A stretch of 64,000 nucleotides of DNA from an uncultured Opitutia bacterium (GTDB taxonomy: Bacteria; Verrucomicrobiota; Verrucomicrobiia; Opitutales; UBA953). The notes below the pieces were generated by a model. The model worked only from the letters and a program-made list of their open reading frames with translations. It ran no database searches and had not been told where the DNA came from. This document shows, in pieces, positions 46,676 to 54,609 of this stretch. The stretch is taken from positions 1 to 64,000 of the forward strand of contig CAMFKE010000001.1 in NCBI GenBank assembly GCA_945957395.1, given 5' to 3'. The translations under genes were made by a program, and so were the position numbers. Within the stretch, counting starts at the first letter, position 1. The number at the start of each line of letters is the position of its first letter.

Positions 46676-47278
46676 TTACTTCTTGGCGGGCTTTTCGGCC
46701 GCAGCGGGCTTGTCCAGCGAGGCTTCGATCTGGATGGAGATCTCGACCTCGTCGCCGATCATGCCCTTGCCGTAGGTCATGCCCCACTGCGTGCGGTCGA
46801 TCTTGGCGGTGGCTTCGAAGCCGCCGACCTTGCCCTTGGTCATCGGGTTGTCGGCGGTGCCGGTGTGCACGAGCTTGAGCGTCACGGGCTTGGTGGCGCC
46901 GGCGAAGGCGAGGTCGCCGGTCACCTCATAGGTGTTGGGTTCGGCGGACTTCTTCCACGCCGTGGACTTGAAGGTCATGGTCGGGTTTTGCTCGGCCTTG
47001 AAGAAGTCGCCGCCTTGCAGGTGCGCATCGCGCTTGGCGTTGCCGGTGCCGACGCTGACGACCTTGATTTCACCGACGGCGGAGGAGGCCTCGGGCTTGG
47101 CTTCGTCGAGGATGATTTTGCCGGAGAACTCGCCGAAGCTGCCGGTCACCTTGGAGACGAGGTGGCGCACCTTGAAGTTCACGGAGGAATGGACCGGGTC
47201 GACCGTGTAGGAGACCGGTTCGGCGGAGAGCGCGCAGGGCAGGGCGAGAAGCGCGAGGAGGCTGAGGCTGTTTTTCAT
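46676..47278 (-). CDS. YceI-family periplasmic lipid-binding protein
   Basis: A 200-residue lipocalin-like protein. Signal peptide KNSLSLLALLALPCALSA, then SYTVDPVHSSVNFKVRHLVSKVTGSF, GNAKRDAHLQGGDFF and the C-terminal IGDEVEISIQIEASL, all typical of YceI, which binds polyisoprenoids and is often induced by stress. The last residues are Lys/Ala/Pro-rich. It is 34 nt downstream of azoR and shares its transcript. Confidence 0.93.
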   Translation of the reverse strand: MKNSLSLLALLALPCALSAEPVSYTVDPVHSSVNFKVRHLVSKVTGSFGEFSGKIILDEAKPEASSAVGEIKVVSVGTGNAKRDAHLQGGDFFKAEQNPTMTFKSTAWKKSAEPNTYEVTGDLAFAGATKPVTLKLVHTGTADNPMTKGKVGGFEATAKIDRTQWGMTYGKGMIGDEVEISIQIEASLDKPAAAEKPAKK

Positions 47279-47312
47279 GTTTCGTATTTGGGTTGTGGGG
47301 GTGAAAGAGCGG

Positions 47313-47909
47313 TTACCAGGACTTCGCGAGTTCGGCGAGTTTGGCGCGGGCGGCGGAAAGGCCCTTCGCCTTGGCCTCGTCGCCGAGGTTCATGCCCTCG
47401 GCGCGCACGAAGGTCACATCGGTGATTCCGATGAAGCCGAGGATGGCGCGCAGGTAGGGTTCCTCGAAGTCATAGGGGGTGCCGGAGAAGACGCCGCCGG
47501 AGGCGAGGATGATCAGCGCCTTCTTGCCGTGAACCATCGGGAAGTAGCCCTGTTCGTTCATGCCGAAGGTGCGGCCTCCTCTGACAATCTGGTCGATCCA
47601 GGCCTTCAGCGAGGCGGGTGCGGCGAGGTTGTACATCGGGGCGCTGATCACAAGGCGGTCCGCGGCGAGAAGCTCGTCCACGAGCGCGTCGGATATGGCG
47701 ATGGCGGCGGCGGCCTCAGTCGTGCGTTCGGCGGGTGCCGAGAAGGCGCCGGCGACCCAGTTTTCGGAGACGAAAGGCACGGGGTTGCGGCCCAGGTCGC
47801 GGTAGGTTTCCGTGTCGCCCTGGCGGGCGGCCATGAACTCTTTGGCGAGAAGGCGGGAGCTGGAGCGGTCTCCGCGAGGGGAGGCGTCGAGGTGGAGGAT
47901 TTTGGCCAT
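47313..47909 (-). CDS. azoR: FMN-dependent NADH-azoreductase / quinone reductase
   Basis: A 198-residue flavodoxin-like reductase. It starts MAKILHLDASPRGDRSSSR (phosphate loop of FMN), with SAPMYNLAAPASLKAWIDQIVRGGRTF as the family signature. It reduces azo dyes and quinones with NADH, a protective reaction against electrophilic quinones. First gene of a five-gene minus-strand run, divergent from a LysR regulator and its T-N11-A box. Confidence 0.93.
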   Translation of the reverse strand: MAKILHLDASPRGDRSSSRLLAKEFMAARQGDTETYRDLGRNPVPFVSENWVAGAFSAPAERTTEAAAAIAISDALVDELLAADRLVISAPMYNLAAPASLKAWIDQIVRGGRTFGMNEQGYFPMVHGKKALIILASGGVFSGTPYDFEEPYLRAILGFIGITDVTFVRAEGMNLGDEAKAKGLSAARAKLAELAKSW

Positions 47910-47954
47910 GATGGTGGAGTCGATAGGGTGCGGGGGTCGTTTGAGACGGCGCAC

Positions 47955-47960
47955 AGTATA
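47955..47960 (-). promoter_or_regulatory. Candidate -10 element of the azoR promoter
   Basis: On the minus strand TATACT lies 45 nt upstream of the azoR start. A poor -35 (TAGCAC) lies 17 nt further upstream, which would fit an activator-dependent promoter. Confidence 0.45.
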
Positions 47961-48005
47961 ACCCGGAGCGGTTCGGGGTGCTAATACCACCTCGGTCGAT
48001 TCTTG

Positions 48006-48020
48006 ATACTTCAAAGGTAT
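48006..48020 (+). promoter_or_regulatory. LysR-type T-N11-A operator
   Basis: ATAC-N7-GTAT (48006-48020) is a perfect inverted repeat containing TAC...GTA in T-N11-A form. It lies between the divergent azoR and lysR starts, ~46 nt upstream of the azoR -10 and just before the regulator start, the usual place for activation of the neighbour and self-repression. An outer AATACC/GGTATT pair (47983-47988, 48016-48021) overlaps it. Confidence 0.6.
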
Positions 48021-48037
48021 TTATCAGGTTCGCCGCC

Positions 48038-48928
48038 ATGGAACTGCGCCACCTCAGGTACTTTGTTAAGGTCGCCGACGAGGGGAACTTCGGGCGGGCG
48101 GCGGAGGCGCTGCACATGGCTCAGCCGCCGTTGAGCCGCCAAATCAAGGATTTGGAGGATGAGGTGGGCGTGCGGTTGCTGGACCGCACGAAGCGCGGCG
48201 CCATCCCCACGCCGGCGGGCCGGGTCTTCCTGCGCGAGGCGCGCGACATCCTGGCGCGGGCCACCTTCGCGGTGGAGCAGGCGAGGCGGGCCGGCAAGGG
48301 TGAGTCCGGCGAACTGCGCGTGGGGCACCTGTCGGGGCCCGGCGCGGAGGTTATTCCCAAGGCGATGGGGCTGTTTCGCGAGAGCCGGCCCGGCGTCTCG
48401 CTCGTGCTGAACGAGCTGAGCGCGGCCGACATGGCCAAGGCTCTCGCCGAGGGAGAAATCGATGCGGCGTTCGTGTCGGAGCCCGACGACAACGGGCCGT
48501 ACGGCGGAATGCCCTACGCGCCCGTCGTGAGATATCCGCTTCTTCTCGCCGTGTCGGCCGGCCACCGGCTTGCCGGTGAGGAGCGCGTGAAATGGCGCGA
48601 CGCCGCCGGCGAGCGGTTCTGGGTTTACTCGAAGAAGTCCTACCCGGATTACGCGGGATGGCTTACGGGCGTGTGCCGCGAGCGAGGTTTCGAGCCGATG
48701 ATCGCCGGTCAGGTGACCTCGAGCACGGCGATGCTCACCTCCGTCGCCTCCGGCGGCGGCGTGGCGCTGCTGCTTCCCCCGTACGCCTGTTGGGCGCCTC
48801 CCGGCGTGCTGCTCAAGCCGCTTACGCCGAAGGGTCCGGAGTTGGAGTTCGGCCTCGTTTGGTCGCCCTCCTCGGCGGGGCCGCTGCTGGACGCCTGGAT
48901 CGAGGCGCTCAAGCGCGCCGCGAAGTGA
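48038..48928 (+). CDS. LysR-type transcriptional regulator
   Basis: The protein has 296 residues. The N-terminal winged helix-turn-helix reads MELRHLRYFVKVADEGNFGR, then AAEALHMAQPPLSRQIKDLE. The C-terminal part is a substrate-binding effector domain (GELRVGHLSGPGAEVIPKAM onward). It most resembles LTTRs that sense aromatic compounds, but the effector cannot be assigned. It is divergent from azoR and presumably regulates that operon. An upstream in-frame codon exists, but 48038 gives the canonical start. Confidence 0.93.
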   Translation: MELRHLRYFVKVADEGNFGRAAEALHMAQPPLSRQIKDLEDEVGVRLLDRTKRGAIPTPAGRVFLREARDILARATFAVEQARRAGKGESGELRVGHLSGPGAEVIPKAMGLFRESRPGVSLVLNELSAADMAKALAEGEIDAAFVSEPDDNGPYGGMPYAPVVRYPLLLAVSAGHRLAGEERVKWRDAAGERFWVYSKKSYPDYAGWLTGVCRERGFEPMIAGQVTSSTAMLTSVASGGGVALLLPPYACWAPPGVLLKPLTPKGPELEFGLVWSPSSAGPLLDAWIEALKRAAK

Positions 48929-48946
48929 GCGCGCCGGCCACGGCGG

Positions 48947-50989
48947 TCAGGCCCGCGGTTTGCGGGGGGACGCCTTGGCGTATTTGAATTTTCCCGACGC
49001 GGTGCCGCCGGCCTTGGTGCGCACGCCCTTGGGCGACTCGCCGCGCAGCACGGCGATCTGGTCGCGCAGCTGCGCGGCCTTCTCGAACTCGAGCCGGTCG
49101 GAAGCCGCCAGCATCTCCTCCTCCAGTTCCGAGAGGATGGCGGCGAGGTCGCGGTCCTTGGTGCCCTCGGCGACCAGCAGCGTGGCTTCGTCCGGTTCGG
49201 CCTCCAGGAGCGCGGCCTGCTCGGCGCGGCGCACGGAGCGCGGCGTGATGCCGTGCTCGCGGTTGTAGGCCTCCTGTCGCTCGCGGCGCAGCTTGCAGGT
49301 GGCGACCGCGCGCATCAGGGATTTCGTCATCACATCGGCGTAGAGGATGACGCGGCCTTCGGAATGGCGCGCCGCGCGGCCGGCTGTCTGGATGATGGAG
49401 GTCTCGCTGCGCAGGAAGCCCTCCTTGTCGGCGTCGAGGATGACGACGAGTCCGACCTCGGGCAGGTCGAGGCCTTCGCGCAGGAGGTTCACGCCGATGA
49501 GCACGTCGAACTTGCCGGCGCGCAGACGGCGCAGGATCTCGACTCGCTCGATGGCGTCGATGTCGCTGTGCAGGTATTCGACGCGCAGGCCGGCCTCGCG
49601 CATGAACTCGCAAAGGTCCTCGCTCATGCGCTTGGTCAGCGTGGTGACGAGCGTGCGCTGGCCCGCTTCGACGGCGGCCTTGGCCTCGCCTATGCAGTCT
49701 TCGACCTGCCCCTTGAGGGGCCGGATTTCCATGAGCGGGTCGAGCAGCCCGGTCGGCCGGATGACCTGCTCGGCGACGCACTTGGAGACGGAAATCTCGT
49801 AATCGGCCGGAGTGGCCGAGACATAGACGGTCTGCGGCGTGACGGAGTCGAACTCTTCGGGGCGCAGCGGGCGGTTTTCGAGGGCGGTGGGCAGCCGGAA
49901 CCCGTATTCGACGAGGCGTTCCTTGCGCGAACGGTCGCCGTGGTACATGCCGCGCACCTGGGGCACGGTCACATGGCTTTCGTCGATGAAGAGCAGGTAG
50001 TCCTTGGGGAAGAAGTCGAGGAGGCACCAGGGGCGCCCGCCGTCGGCGCGGCCGCTCATGTGCGCCGAGTAGTTCTCGATGCCGCGGCAAAAACCGGTCT
50101 CGTGGAGCATCTCGATGTCGTGCTCGGTGCGCATGCGGATGCGCTGCGCCTCCACGAGGCGGCCGGCCTTCTCGAAGTGCGCCACGCGCGTTTCCAGTTC
50201 GGCGCGTATGCCGGCGATGGCGGCCTCCACGCGTTCGCGCGGGGTCACATACTGGTTGGCCGGATACAGGTCGAACTTCTCCAGCTTCGCGCCGGGCTTG
50301 CCGGAGACCGGGTCGAGCTCGCGGATGAGCTCGACCTCGTCGCCCCAGAACTCCACGCGCACGGCCGTTTCCATGTAGGCCGGGTAGATGTCCACGGTCT
50401 CGCCGCGCACGCGGAAGCAGCAGCGCTCCAGTTTGATCTCGTCGCGCCGGTAGAGCATCTCGACGAGGCGCGCCAGGAGCGCGTCGCGTCGCAGAGGCAT
50501 GCCCGCGCGCAGGGGCAGCATCATGGCCTTGAAGTCTTCGGGGGAGCCGAGGCCGTAGATGCAGGAGACGGAGGCCACCACGATGACATCGCGGCGGGAG
50601 AGCAGGGCGGAGGAGGCGGCGATGCGCAGGCGCTCGATGTCGTCGTTGATGGCGGCGTCCTTCTCGATGAAGGTGTCGGTGGACGGGATGTACGCCTCGG
50701 GCTGATAGAAGTCGTAATAGGAGATGAAGTACTCGACGGCGTTGTGCGGGAAGAAGCTCTTGAACTCCGAATAGAGCTGGGCCGCCAGGGTCTTGTTGTG
50801 CGAGAGGATGAGCGCCGGCCGGTCGAGGTTCGCGATGAGGTTGGCCATCGTGAAGGTCTTGCCCGAGCCGGTGACGCCCAGGAGCGTCTGGTGCTTGTGT
50901 CCGGCGCGCACCGATCCTTCCAGAGCCGCGATGGCGGCGGGCTGGTCGCCGGCGGGCGCGTGGTCGGAGACGAGGCGGAAAAGGGACAT
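48947..50989 (-). CDS. uvrB: UvrABC system protein B
   Basis: A 680-residue excision-repair helicase-like protein. Walker A is GVTGSGKTFTMANLI; the beta-hairpin segment EYFISYYDFYQPEAYIPSTDTFIEKD and the DEAD-box-like LLFIDESHVTVPQVRGMYHGD motif follow. Motif V/VI segments (GVNLLREGLDLPEVGLVVIL, QTAGRAARH) and a C-terminal UVR motif (LEEEMLAASDRLEFEKAAQLRDQI) are complete. It loads on damaged DNA with UvrA and recruits UvrC. The start at 50989 removes a non-conserved upstream stretch. Confidence 0.97.
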   Translation of the reverse strand: MSLFRLVSDHAPAGDQPAAIAALEGSVRAGHKHQTLLGVTGSGKTFTMANLIANLDRPALILSHNKTLAAQLYSEFKSFFPHNAVEYFISYYDFYQPEAYIPSTDTFIEKDAAINDDIERLRIAASSALLSRRDVIVVASVSCIYGLGSPEDFKAMMLPLRAGMPLRRDALLARLVEMLYRRDEIKLERCCFRVRGETVDIYPAYMETAVRVEFWGDEVELIRELDPVSGKPGAKLEKFDLYPANQYVTPRERVEAAIAGIRAELETRVAHFEKAGRLVEAQRIRMRTEHDIEMLHETGFCRGIENYSAHMSGRADGGRPWCLLDFFPKDYLLFIDESHVTVPQVRGMYHGDRSRKERLVEYGFRLPTALENRPLRPEEFDSVTPQTVYVSATPADYEISVSKCVAEQVIRPTGLLDPLMEIRPLKGQVEDCIGEAKAAVEAGQRTLVTTLTKRMSEDLCEFMREAGLRVEYLHSDIDAIERVEILRRLRAGKFDVLIGVNLLREGLDLPEVGLVVILDADKEGFLRSETSIIQTAGRAARHSEGRVILYADVMTKSLMRAVATCKLRRERQEAYNREHGITPRSVRRAEQAALLEAEPDEATLLVAEGTKDRDLAAILSELEEEMLAASDRLEFEKAAQLRDQIAVLRGESPKGVRTKAGGTASGKFKYAKASPRKPRA

Positions 50990-51061
50990 TGCGGGGAGCG
51001 GAATGCGGGTCGGTAAACGGTCGAGGGCTTGCCGTTCGTAAGGCCGCAGGAACGGGTAGCT

Positions 51062-51088
51062 ATTTCGCAATCCGCATTTCGCAATCCG
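51062..51088. repeat. Tandem direct repeat with heptad period
   Basis: ATTTCGCAATCCG occurs at 51062-51074 and 51076-51088. On the minus strand the tract reads as heptads of the type ATTGCGA-AATGCGG. A related GGAGCGG-AATGCGG pair lies near 50996-51009. It is in the uvrB-MFS intergenic region. Confidence 0.6.
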
Positions 51089-51263
51089 AGTCGGCGATTT
51101 GCGGCGCGAAAAGCCGGGGGGCCGTCTCCGGGTGCTCGGCAGGGCGATGGCGAACGGTCTGCGCGGCGCGCTAGGTGGGTGCTCGGGCCGGCATTCGGCG
51201 AGGCGGGGAAAATGGTTCTCTCAATCCCGCCCGTCTTGTGCAATTTGCAGCGCGCCACCGCCC

Positions 51264-52517
51264 ATGCTGCCGGACATGTTAGCCCCCTTTCGCGCCCGGA
51301 ACTTCCGTCTGTTCTGGTTCGGTCAGGCGTTTTCGCTCACCGGCAGCTGGTGCACGCAGACGGCGGTGAACTGGCTCGTTTATGCGATTACGGGGAGCCT
51401 GGTGGCCCAGGGGTGGTTCAGCTTTCTTCAGCAGATTCCCAATTTCCTGTTCGCGCCGTTCGCGGGGGTGCTGGCCGACCGGGTGGACCGTATGCGCTTT
51501 CTTCTCGTCGCGCAGATGGCGGGCCTGGTCTCCTCCTGCGCGCTGGCCTGCTACGCCTGGTTTGACGGTGTGTCGGTCGGCATGCTTGGCGCTTTGTGTC
51601 TGGCGAGGGGGCTTGTCTCCTCCATCGAGGTGCCGGCCCGGCAGGTCATGATCGTGAGGTTTGTGGAGAATCCCGCGCTGCTTGCCCGGGCCATCGCCCT
51701 GAACTCGTCGCTGTTCAATCTCGCGCGCTTTGTGGGGCCGGCGATGGCCGGTTGGATCTATGTGAACGGCGAACGGCTGTCGGGGCCCGCGGCGGCCGGC
51801 GCATTCGTGTGCTTCGCGCTCGACGCGCTTTCGTTCATTCCCGTGATCGGCGCCCTGCTGGCCATGCGACTGGCGCCGGAGCCGGAGAGGCAGGTGGGCA
51901 AGGAGCCTCCGTTGCGCGAACTGGCCGACGGGTTGCGTTATGCCCGGGGCAACCGCACCTGCCGTTTGCTCATCCCCGCCGCCGCGGCCCTCAGCCTGTT
52001 CGGGCTGTCCTACGCCGTGCTGCTTCCCCGCCTGGCGCGAGAGGAGTATGCGGGCGACGCCTCCACCTACGGGGCTTTGTTGTCGGCCGTGTCGGTGGGC
52101 TCGTTTGTCGCCGCGTTATCCCTGGCGGCGCGTCGCGATACCCGGGGGCTGGAGCGGCGTATCGCGCTGGGCGCGGCCTGCCTGGGCGCGGGTCTGGCGG
52201 GTATGTCATGGCTGCCGCCCATGCATGTGGCCTGGTTTTTCCTGGCGCTTTCGGGTTACGGCGGCGTGTCCGCCATGGCGGGGACGAACACACTGCTGCA
52301 GCACACCGTGGACGAGGCGTACCGCGGGAGAGTCATCGGGCTTTTCCACATGAGTTTCTCCGGGATGTTGCCCTTCGGGGGACTGCTTGCCGGCTATCTG
52401 GCCGCCCACTTCGGTGTTCGTGTCGGCCTTTTGTTTGCGGCGGCCGCCTCGTTGGGGGTGGCCTGGCGGGTCTTGCGGGGAAGCGCTGTCCCTGTGGCGC
52501 ACCCAAGCGAGGCGTAG
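51264..52517 (+). CDS. MFS transporter, EntS-like (TM effector family)
   Basis: A 417-residue protein with about 11-12 hydrophobic segments. It starts LAPFRARNFRLFWFGQAFSL and has GVLADRVDRMRFLLVAQ (loop 2-3 motif), LARGLVSSIEVPARQVMIVR and ALNSSLFNLARFVGPAMAGW, typical of the enterobactin-exporter (EntS) / TM-effector branch. Substrate unknown; efflux of a small metabolite is likely. The start may be 51264 or 51276. Confidence 0.85.
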   Translation: MLPDMLAPFRARNFRLFWFGQAFSLTGSWCTQTAVNWLVYAITGSLVAQGWFSFLQQIPNFLFAPFAGVLADRVDRMRFLLVAQMAGLVSSCALACYAWFDGVSVGMLGALCLARGLVSSIEVPARQVMIVRFVENPALLARAIALNSSLFNLARFVGPAMAGWIYVNGERLSGPAAAGAFVCFALDALSFIPVIGALLAMRLAPEPERQVGKEPPLRELADGLRYARGNRTCRLLIPAAAALSLFGLSYAVLLPRLAREEYAGDASTYGALLSAVSVGSFVAALSLAARRDTRGLERRIALGAACLGAGLAGMSWLPPMHVAWFFLALSGYGGVSAMAGTNTLLQHTVDEAYRGRVIGLFHMSFSGMLPFGGLLAGYLAAHFGVRVGLLFAAAASLGVAWRVLRGSAVPVAHPSEA

Positions 52518-52576
52518 CCCGATCGGCTTTTGCCGGGGCGGCCCCCCGCGTACTGCCAAGGGATAGGGACAAAATG

Positions 52577-52607
52577 AAAGCGCCCATCGCGAGGCGAAGG
52601 GCGCTTT
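52577..52607. terminator. Hairpin between the MFS gene and the RRM gene, probable terminator
   Basis: AAAGCGCCC (52577-52585) pairs perfectly with GGGCGCTTT (52599-52607). The short T run makes it moderate on either strand. Confidence 0.65.
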
Positions 52608-52630
52608 AAGCAGGATTTCAGTCCCGAGGA

Positions 52631-53143
52631 TTACTCGTCGGAGCCGAAGTCGCGACGGGGCTTGGGCTTGAAGCGATAGCCGCCTCCGCCCTGGCCGCCG
52701 CCGAAGCCGCCTTCGCGGGGGCCGCCGAAGGAGCGACCCTGGCCGCCGCCGAAGCCGCCTTCGCGGGGACCGCCGAAGGAGCGACGCTCGCCGCCGCCGA
52801 AGCCGCCTTCGCGGGGGCCGCCGAAGGAGCGACGCTCGCCGCCGCCGAAGCCGCCTTCGCGGGGGCCGCCGAAGGAACGACGCGGGGCGCCTTCTTCGCG
52901 GGGACGGGCGACATTGACCTTCAGGGGGCGACCCATGAATTCTTTGCCTTCAAGATTGGAGACCGCGTTGGCCGCCTCGGCGTCCGTGGACATGGTGAGG
53001 AAGGCGAAACCGCGGGCGCGGTTGGTGAACTTGTCGCGGAGCACTTCCACGGACTCGACGGTGCCGAACTGGCTGAAGAGTTGGGAGAGGTCTTCCTCGG
53101 TGGCAGCCCAAGCGAGGTTGCCGACAAACAGCTTATTTTCCAT
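52631..53143 (-). CDS. RRM RNA-binding protein with RGG-like glycine/arginine repeat tail
   Basis: A 170-residue protein. Residues 1-80 form one RRM with RNP-2 LFVGNL and RNP-1 RGFAFLTM. The tail is four near-identical 16-residue units of the type ERRSFGGPREGGFGGG, then GYRFKPKPRRDFGSDE. Such glycine-rich RRM proteins are cold-shock or RNA-chaperone-like in bacteria. A ~200-nt 5' region precedes the ATG and contains strong hairpins, consistent with RNA-level control. Start at 53143. Confidence 0.93.
   Translation of the reverse strand: MENKLFVGNLAWAATEEDLSQLFSQFGTVESVEVLRDKFTNRARGFAFLTMSTDAEAANAVSNLEGKEFMGRPLKVNVARPREEGAPRRSFGGPREGGFGGGERRSFGGPREGGFGGGERRSFGGPREGGFGGGQGRSFGGPREGGFGGGQGGGGYRFKPKPRRDFGSDE
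52691..52882 (-). repeat. Four tandem 48-nt repeats in the RRM gene
   Basis: Units at 52691-52738, 52739-52786, 52787-52834 and 52835-52882 differ by only a few bases. They encode the SFGGPREGGFGGG tail units. Near-identity implies recent amplification or gene conversion and possible copy-number variation. Confidence 0.9.
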
Positions 53144-53353
53144 TGACTTACTTTTCTCTGTTGAAGGACGCCAGTGTTTCCGACCATCGGATCTACGCAC
53201 CGGGGGCGCCCTTGCCGGGTCCTCCCTGTTCGCCACTTGCGTCCCGTCCCTTCTTTTGCTGGGACGGCGCGTAACTTCCCCCGAAGCAGGCCGGGTGCAA
53301 CCGGAAAAAACAGTTTTCCGTGTAAATTTTTCGAGGCCGATTGCGGCCTCCTA
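53144..53353 (-). promoter_or_regulatory. Long 5' region of the RRM gene
   Basis: About 210 nt without another gene. On the minus strand it contains GAGGCCG/CGGCCTC (53333-53350) and CGGAAAA/TTTTCCG near 53309-53325. A long structured leader is common for cold-shock RNA-binding proteins; no promoter could be pinned down. Confidence 0.4.
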
Positions 53354-53446
53354 TCAGGGCCTCCGGGCGGCCAGAGCCAGGGCTGCCAGGGCGCTCAGGA
53401 GCAGGACGGTGAGCGCCAGTCGCTCGCGCGCGGTGGTCGAGAACAT
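53354..53446 (-). CDS. Putative 30-residue single-membrane-pass peptide
   Basis: An ATG-initiated frame downstream of the polyprenyl synthetase gene (gap 14 nt) encodes FSTTARERLALTVLLLSALA followed by ALALAARRP, one hydrophobic helix with basic ends. There is no obvious Shine-Dalgarno. Small size means it could be chance; its position and clean topology support it. Confidence 0.4.
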   Translation of the reverse strand: MFSTTARERLALTVLLLSALAALALAARRP

Positions 53447-53460
53447 GCCGATTTATCGCG

Positions 53461-54474
53461 TCAGTCGACGGGGAGCCGTTCCATCTGGGCTCGCACGAAG
53501 GCGATGAGCGCGGCGAGGTAGGGCGCCGACGGCGCGTCCTTGTGCGGCGCGATGGCGGCTTCGGCGGCGGCGAGTTCGGCGAGGAAGTTTTCGCGGCAGG
53601 CGCGCAGGGCGCCCGATTCGCGAAGGCGGGCGGCCACGGCCTCGACATCGAGGGCGCCCGAGCGGATGGCGGCGAGCTCGGCGGCCCGGCGCTCCTGAGG
53701 CAGGTTGTTCAGCCAGAGCAGGAGGGGCAGGGTGAACTTGCCGCTGGCCAGGTCGGTGCCGAGCGTTTTGCCGATTTTGCCCGCATCGCCAACGAAATCG
53801 GCGAGGTCGTCGAAAATCTGATAGGCCACGCCCAGCCGGCTGCCGAATTCCGCACAGGCGAGGCGATAGTCGCCCCCGCGTCCGGAGTACATGGCGCCCA
53901 GAAGGCAGGAGACCTCGAACAGGTCCGCCGTCTTCATCTTGATGATGCGACGGTAGGCGTCCAGCGAGAGCGCGTCGTCGCCGCGGGCGAAGGTCTGGCA
54001 GATTTCGCCGGAGCACACATCGCGCAGGGCGGTGGCCACGACGCGGCAAACCTCGACGGTGGGGAAGTCGGCGGTGAGCTTGAGGGCCTGTGCGAAAAGG
54101 GCGTCGCCGAGAAGCACGGCGGCGTGTGAGCCGTAACGGGCGTCGGCGGTCTGCGAGCTGTGGCGAATCGAGGCGCCGTCGAGGATGTCGTCGTGGACGA
54201 GCGTCGCCAGGTGCACCATCTCGACGATGGCGGCGGCGCGCACCAGGTCGGCGGAGGGCTCGTCGCCATCCCATCCGGCGAAGAACACGAGCACGGGGCG
54301 CAGTCGCTTGCCGCGGTGTCCGAAGGTGTAGCGGACGAGGTCGCGCACGGCGGGTTCGAATTCGCCCACCTGCGCGTCCAGGAACGCGTCGAGCGCCCGC
54401 ATGTGCGGGATGAGCGGGGCGAGCAGCGAGTCGGTGGCGCGCAGCCCCGGATACGGCTTGGGCGTCTCGGGCAT
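53461..54474 (-). CDS. Polyprenyl (octaprenyl-type) diphosphate synthase
   Basis: The protein has 337 residues. It elongates isoprenoid chains. The first aspartate-rich motif is LVHDDILD and the second is YQIFDDLADFVGD, with GKRLRPVLV and GKFTLPLL. These are trans-prenyltransferase (IspA/IspB family) features. Chain length cannot be read with certainty; octa- to nonaprenyl for quinone side chains is likely. The start at 54474 matches the first conserved region. Confidence 0.92.
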   Translation of the reverse strand: MPETPKPYPGLRATDSLLAPLIPHMRALDAFLDAQVGEFEPAVRDLVRYTFGHRGKRLRPVLVFFAGWDGDEPSADLVRAAAIVEMVHLATLVHDDILDGASIRHSSQTADARYGSHAAVLLGDALFAQALKLTADFPTVEVCRVVATALRDVCSGEICQTFARGDDALSLDAYRRIIKMKTADLFEVSCLLGAMYSGRGGDYRLACAEFGSRLGVAYQIFDDLADFVGDAGKIGKTLGTDLASGKFTLPLLLWLNNLPQERRAAELAAIRSGALDVEAVAARLRESGALRACRENFLAELAAAEAAIAPHKDAPSAPYLAALIAFVRAQMERLPVD

Positions 54475-54609
54475 GGCGCGCACCGTGCGGTGCGGCCCTT
54501 CGTTGGCAAGGCGGAAGGCCGGGGCGCAGGCGGTCCGGAGGGCAGGCGAGGGGCGCCACCGAGGTTTTTCGCCTTCCCACGGGGGCGGCTTGGCCGTTGA
54601 TAGCCGGGC

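Noticed and set aside
52691-52882. Possible CRISPR-like direct repeats
   Set aside because: Units are contiguous 48-nt copies without spacers, they lie in frame in a coding sequence and there are no cas genes.
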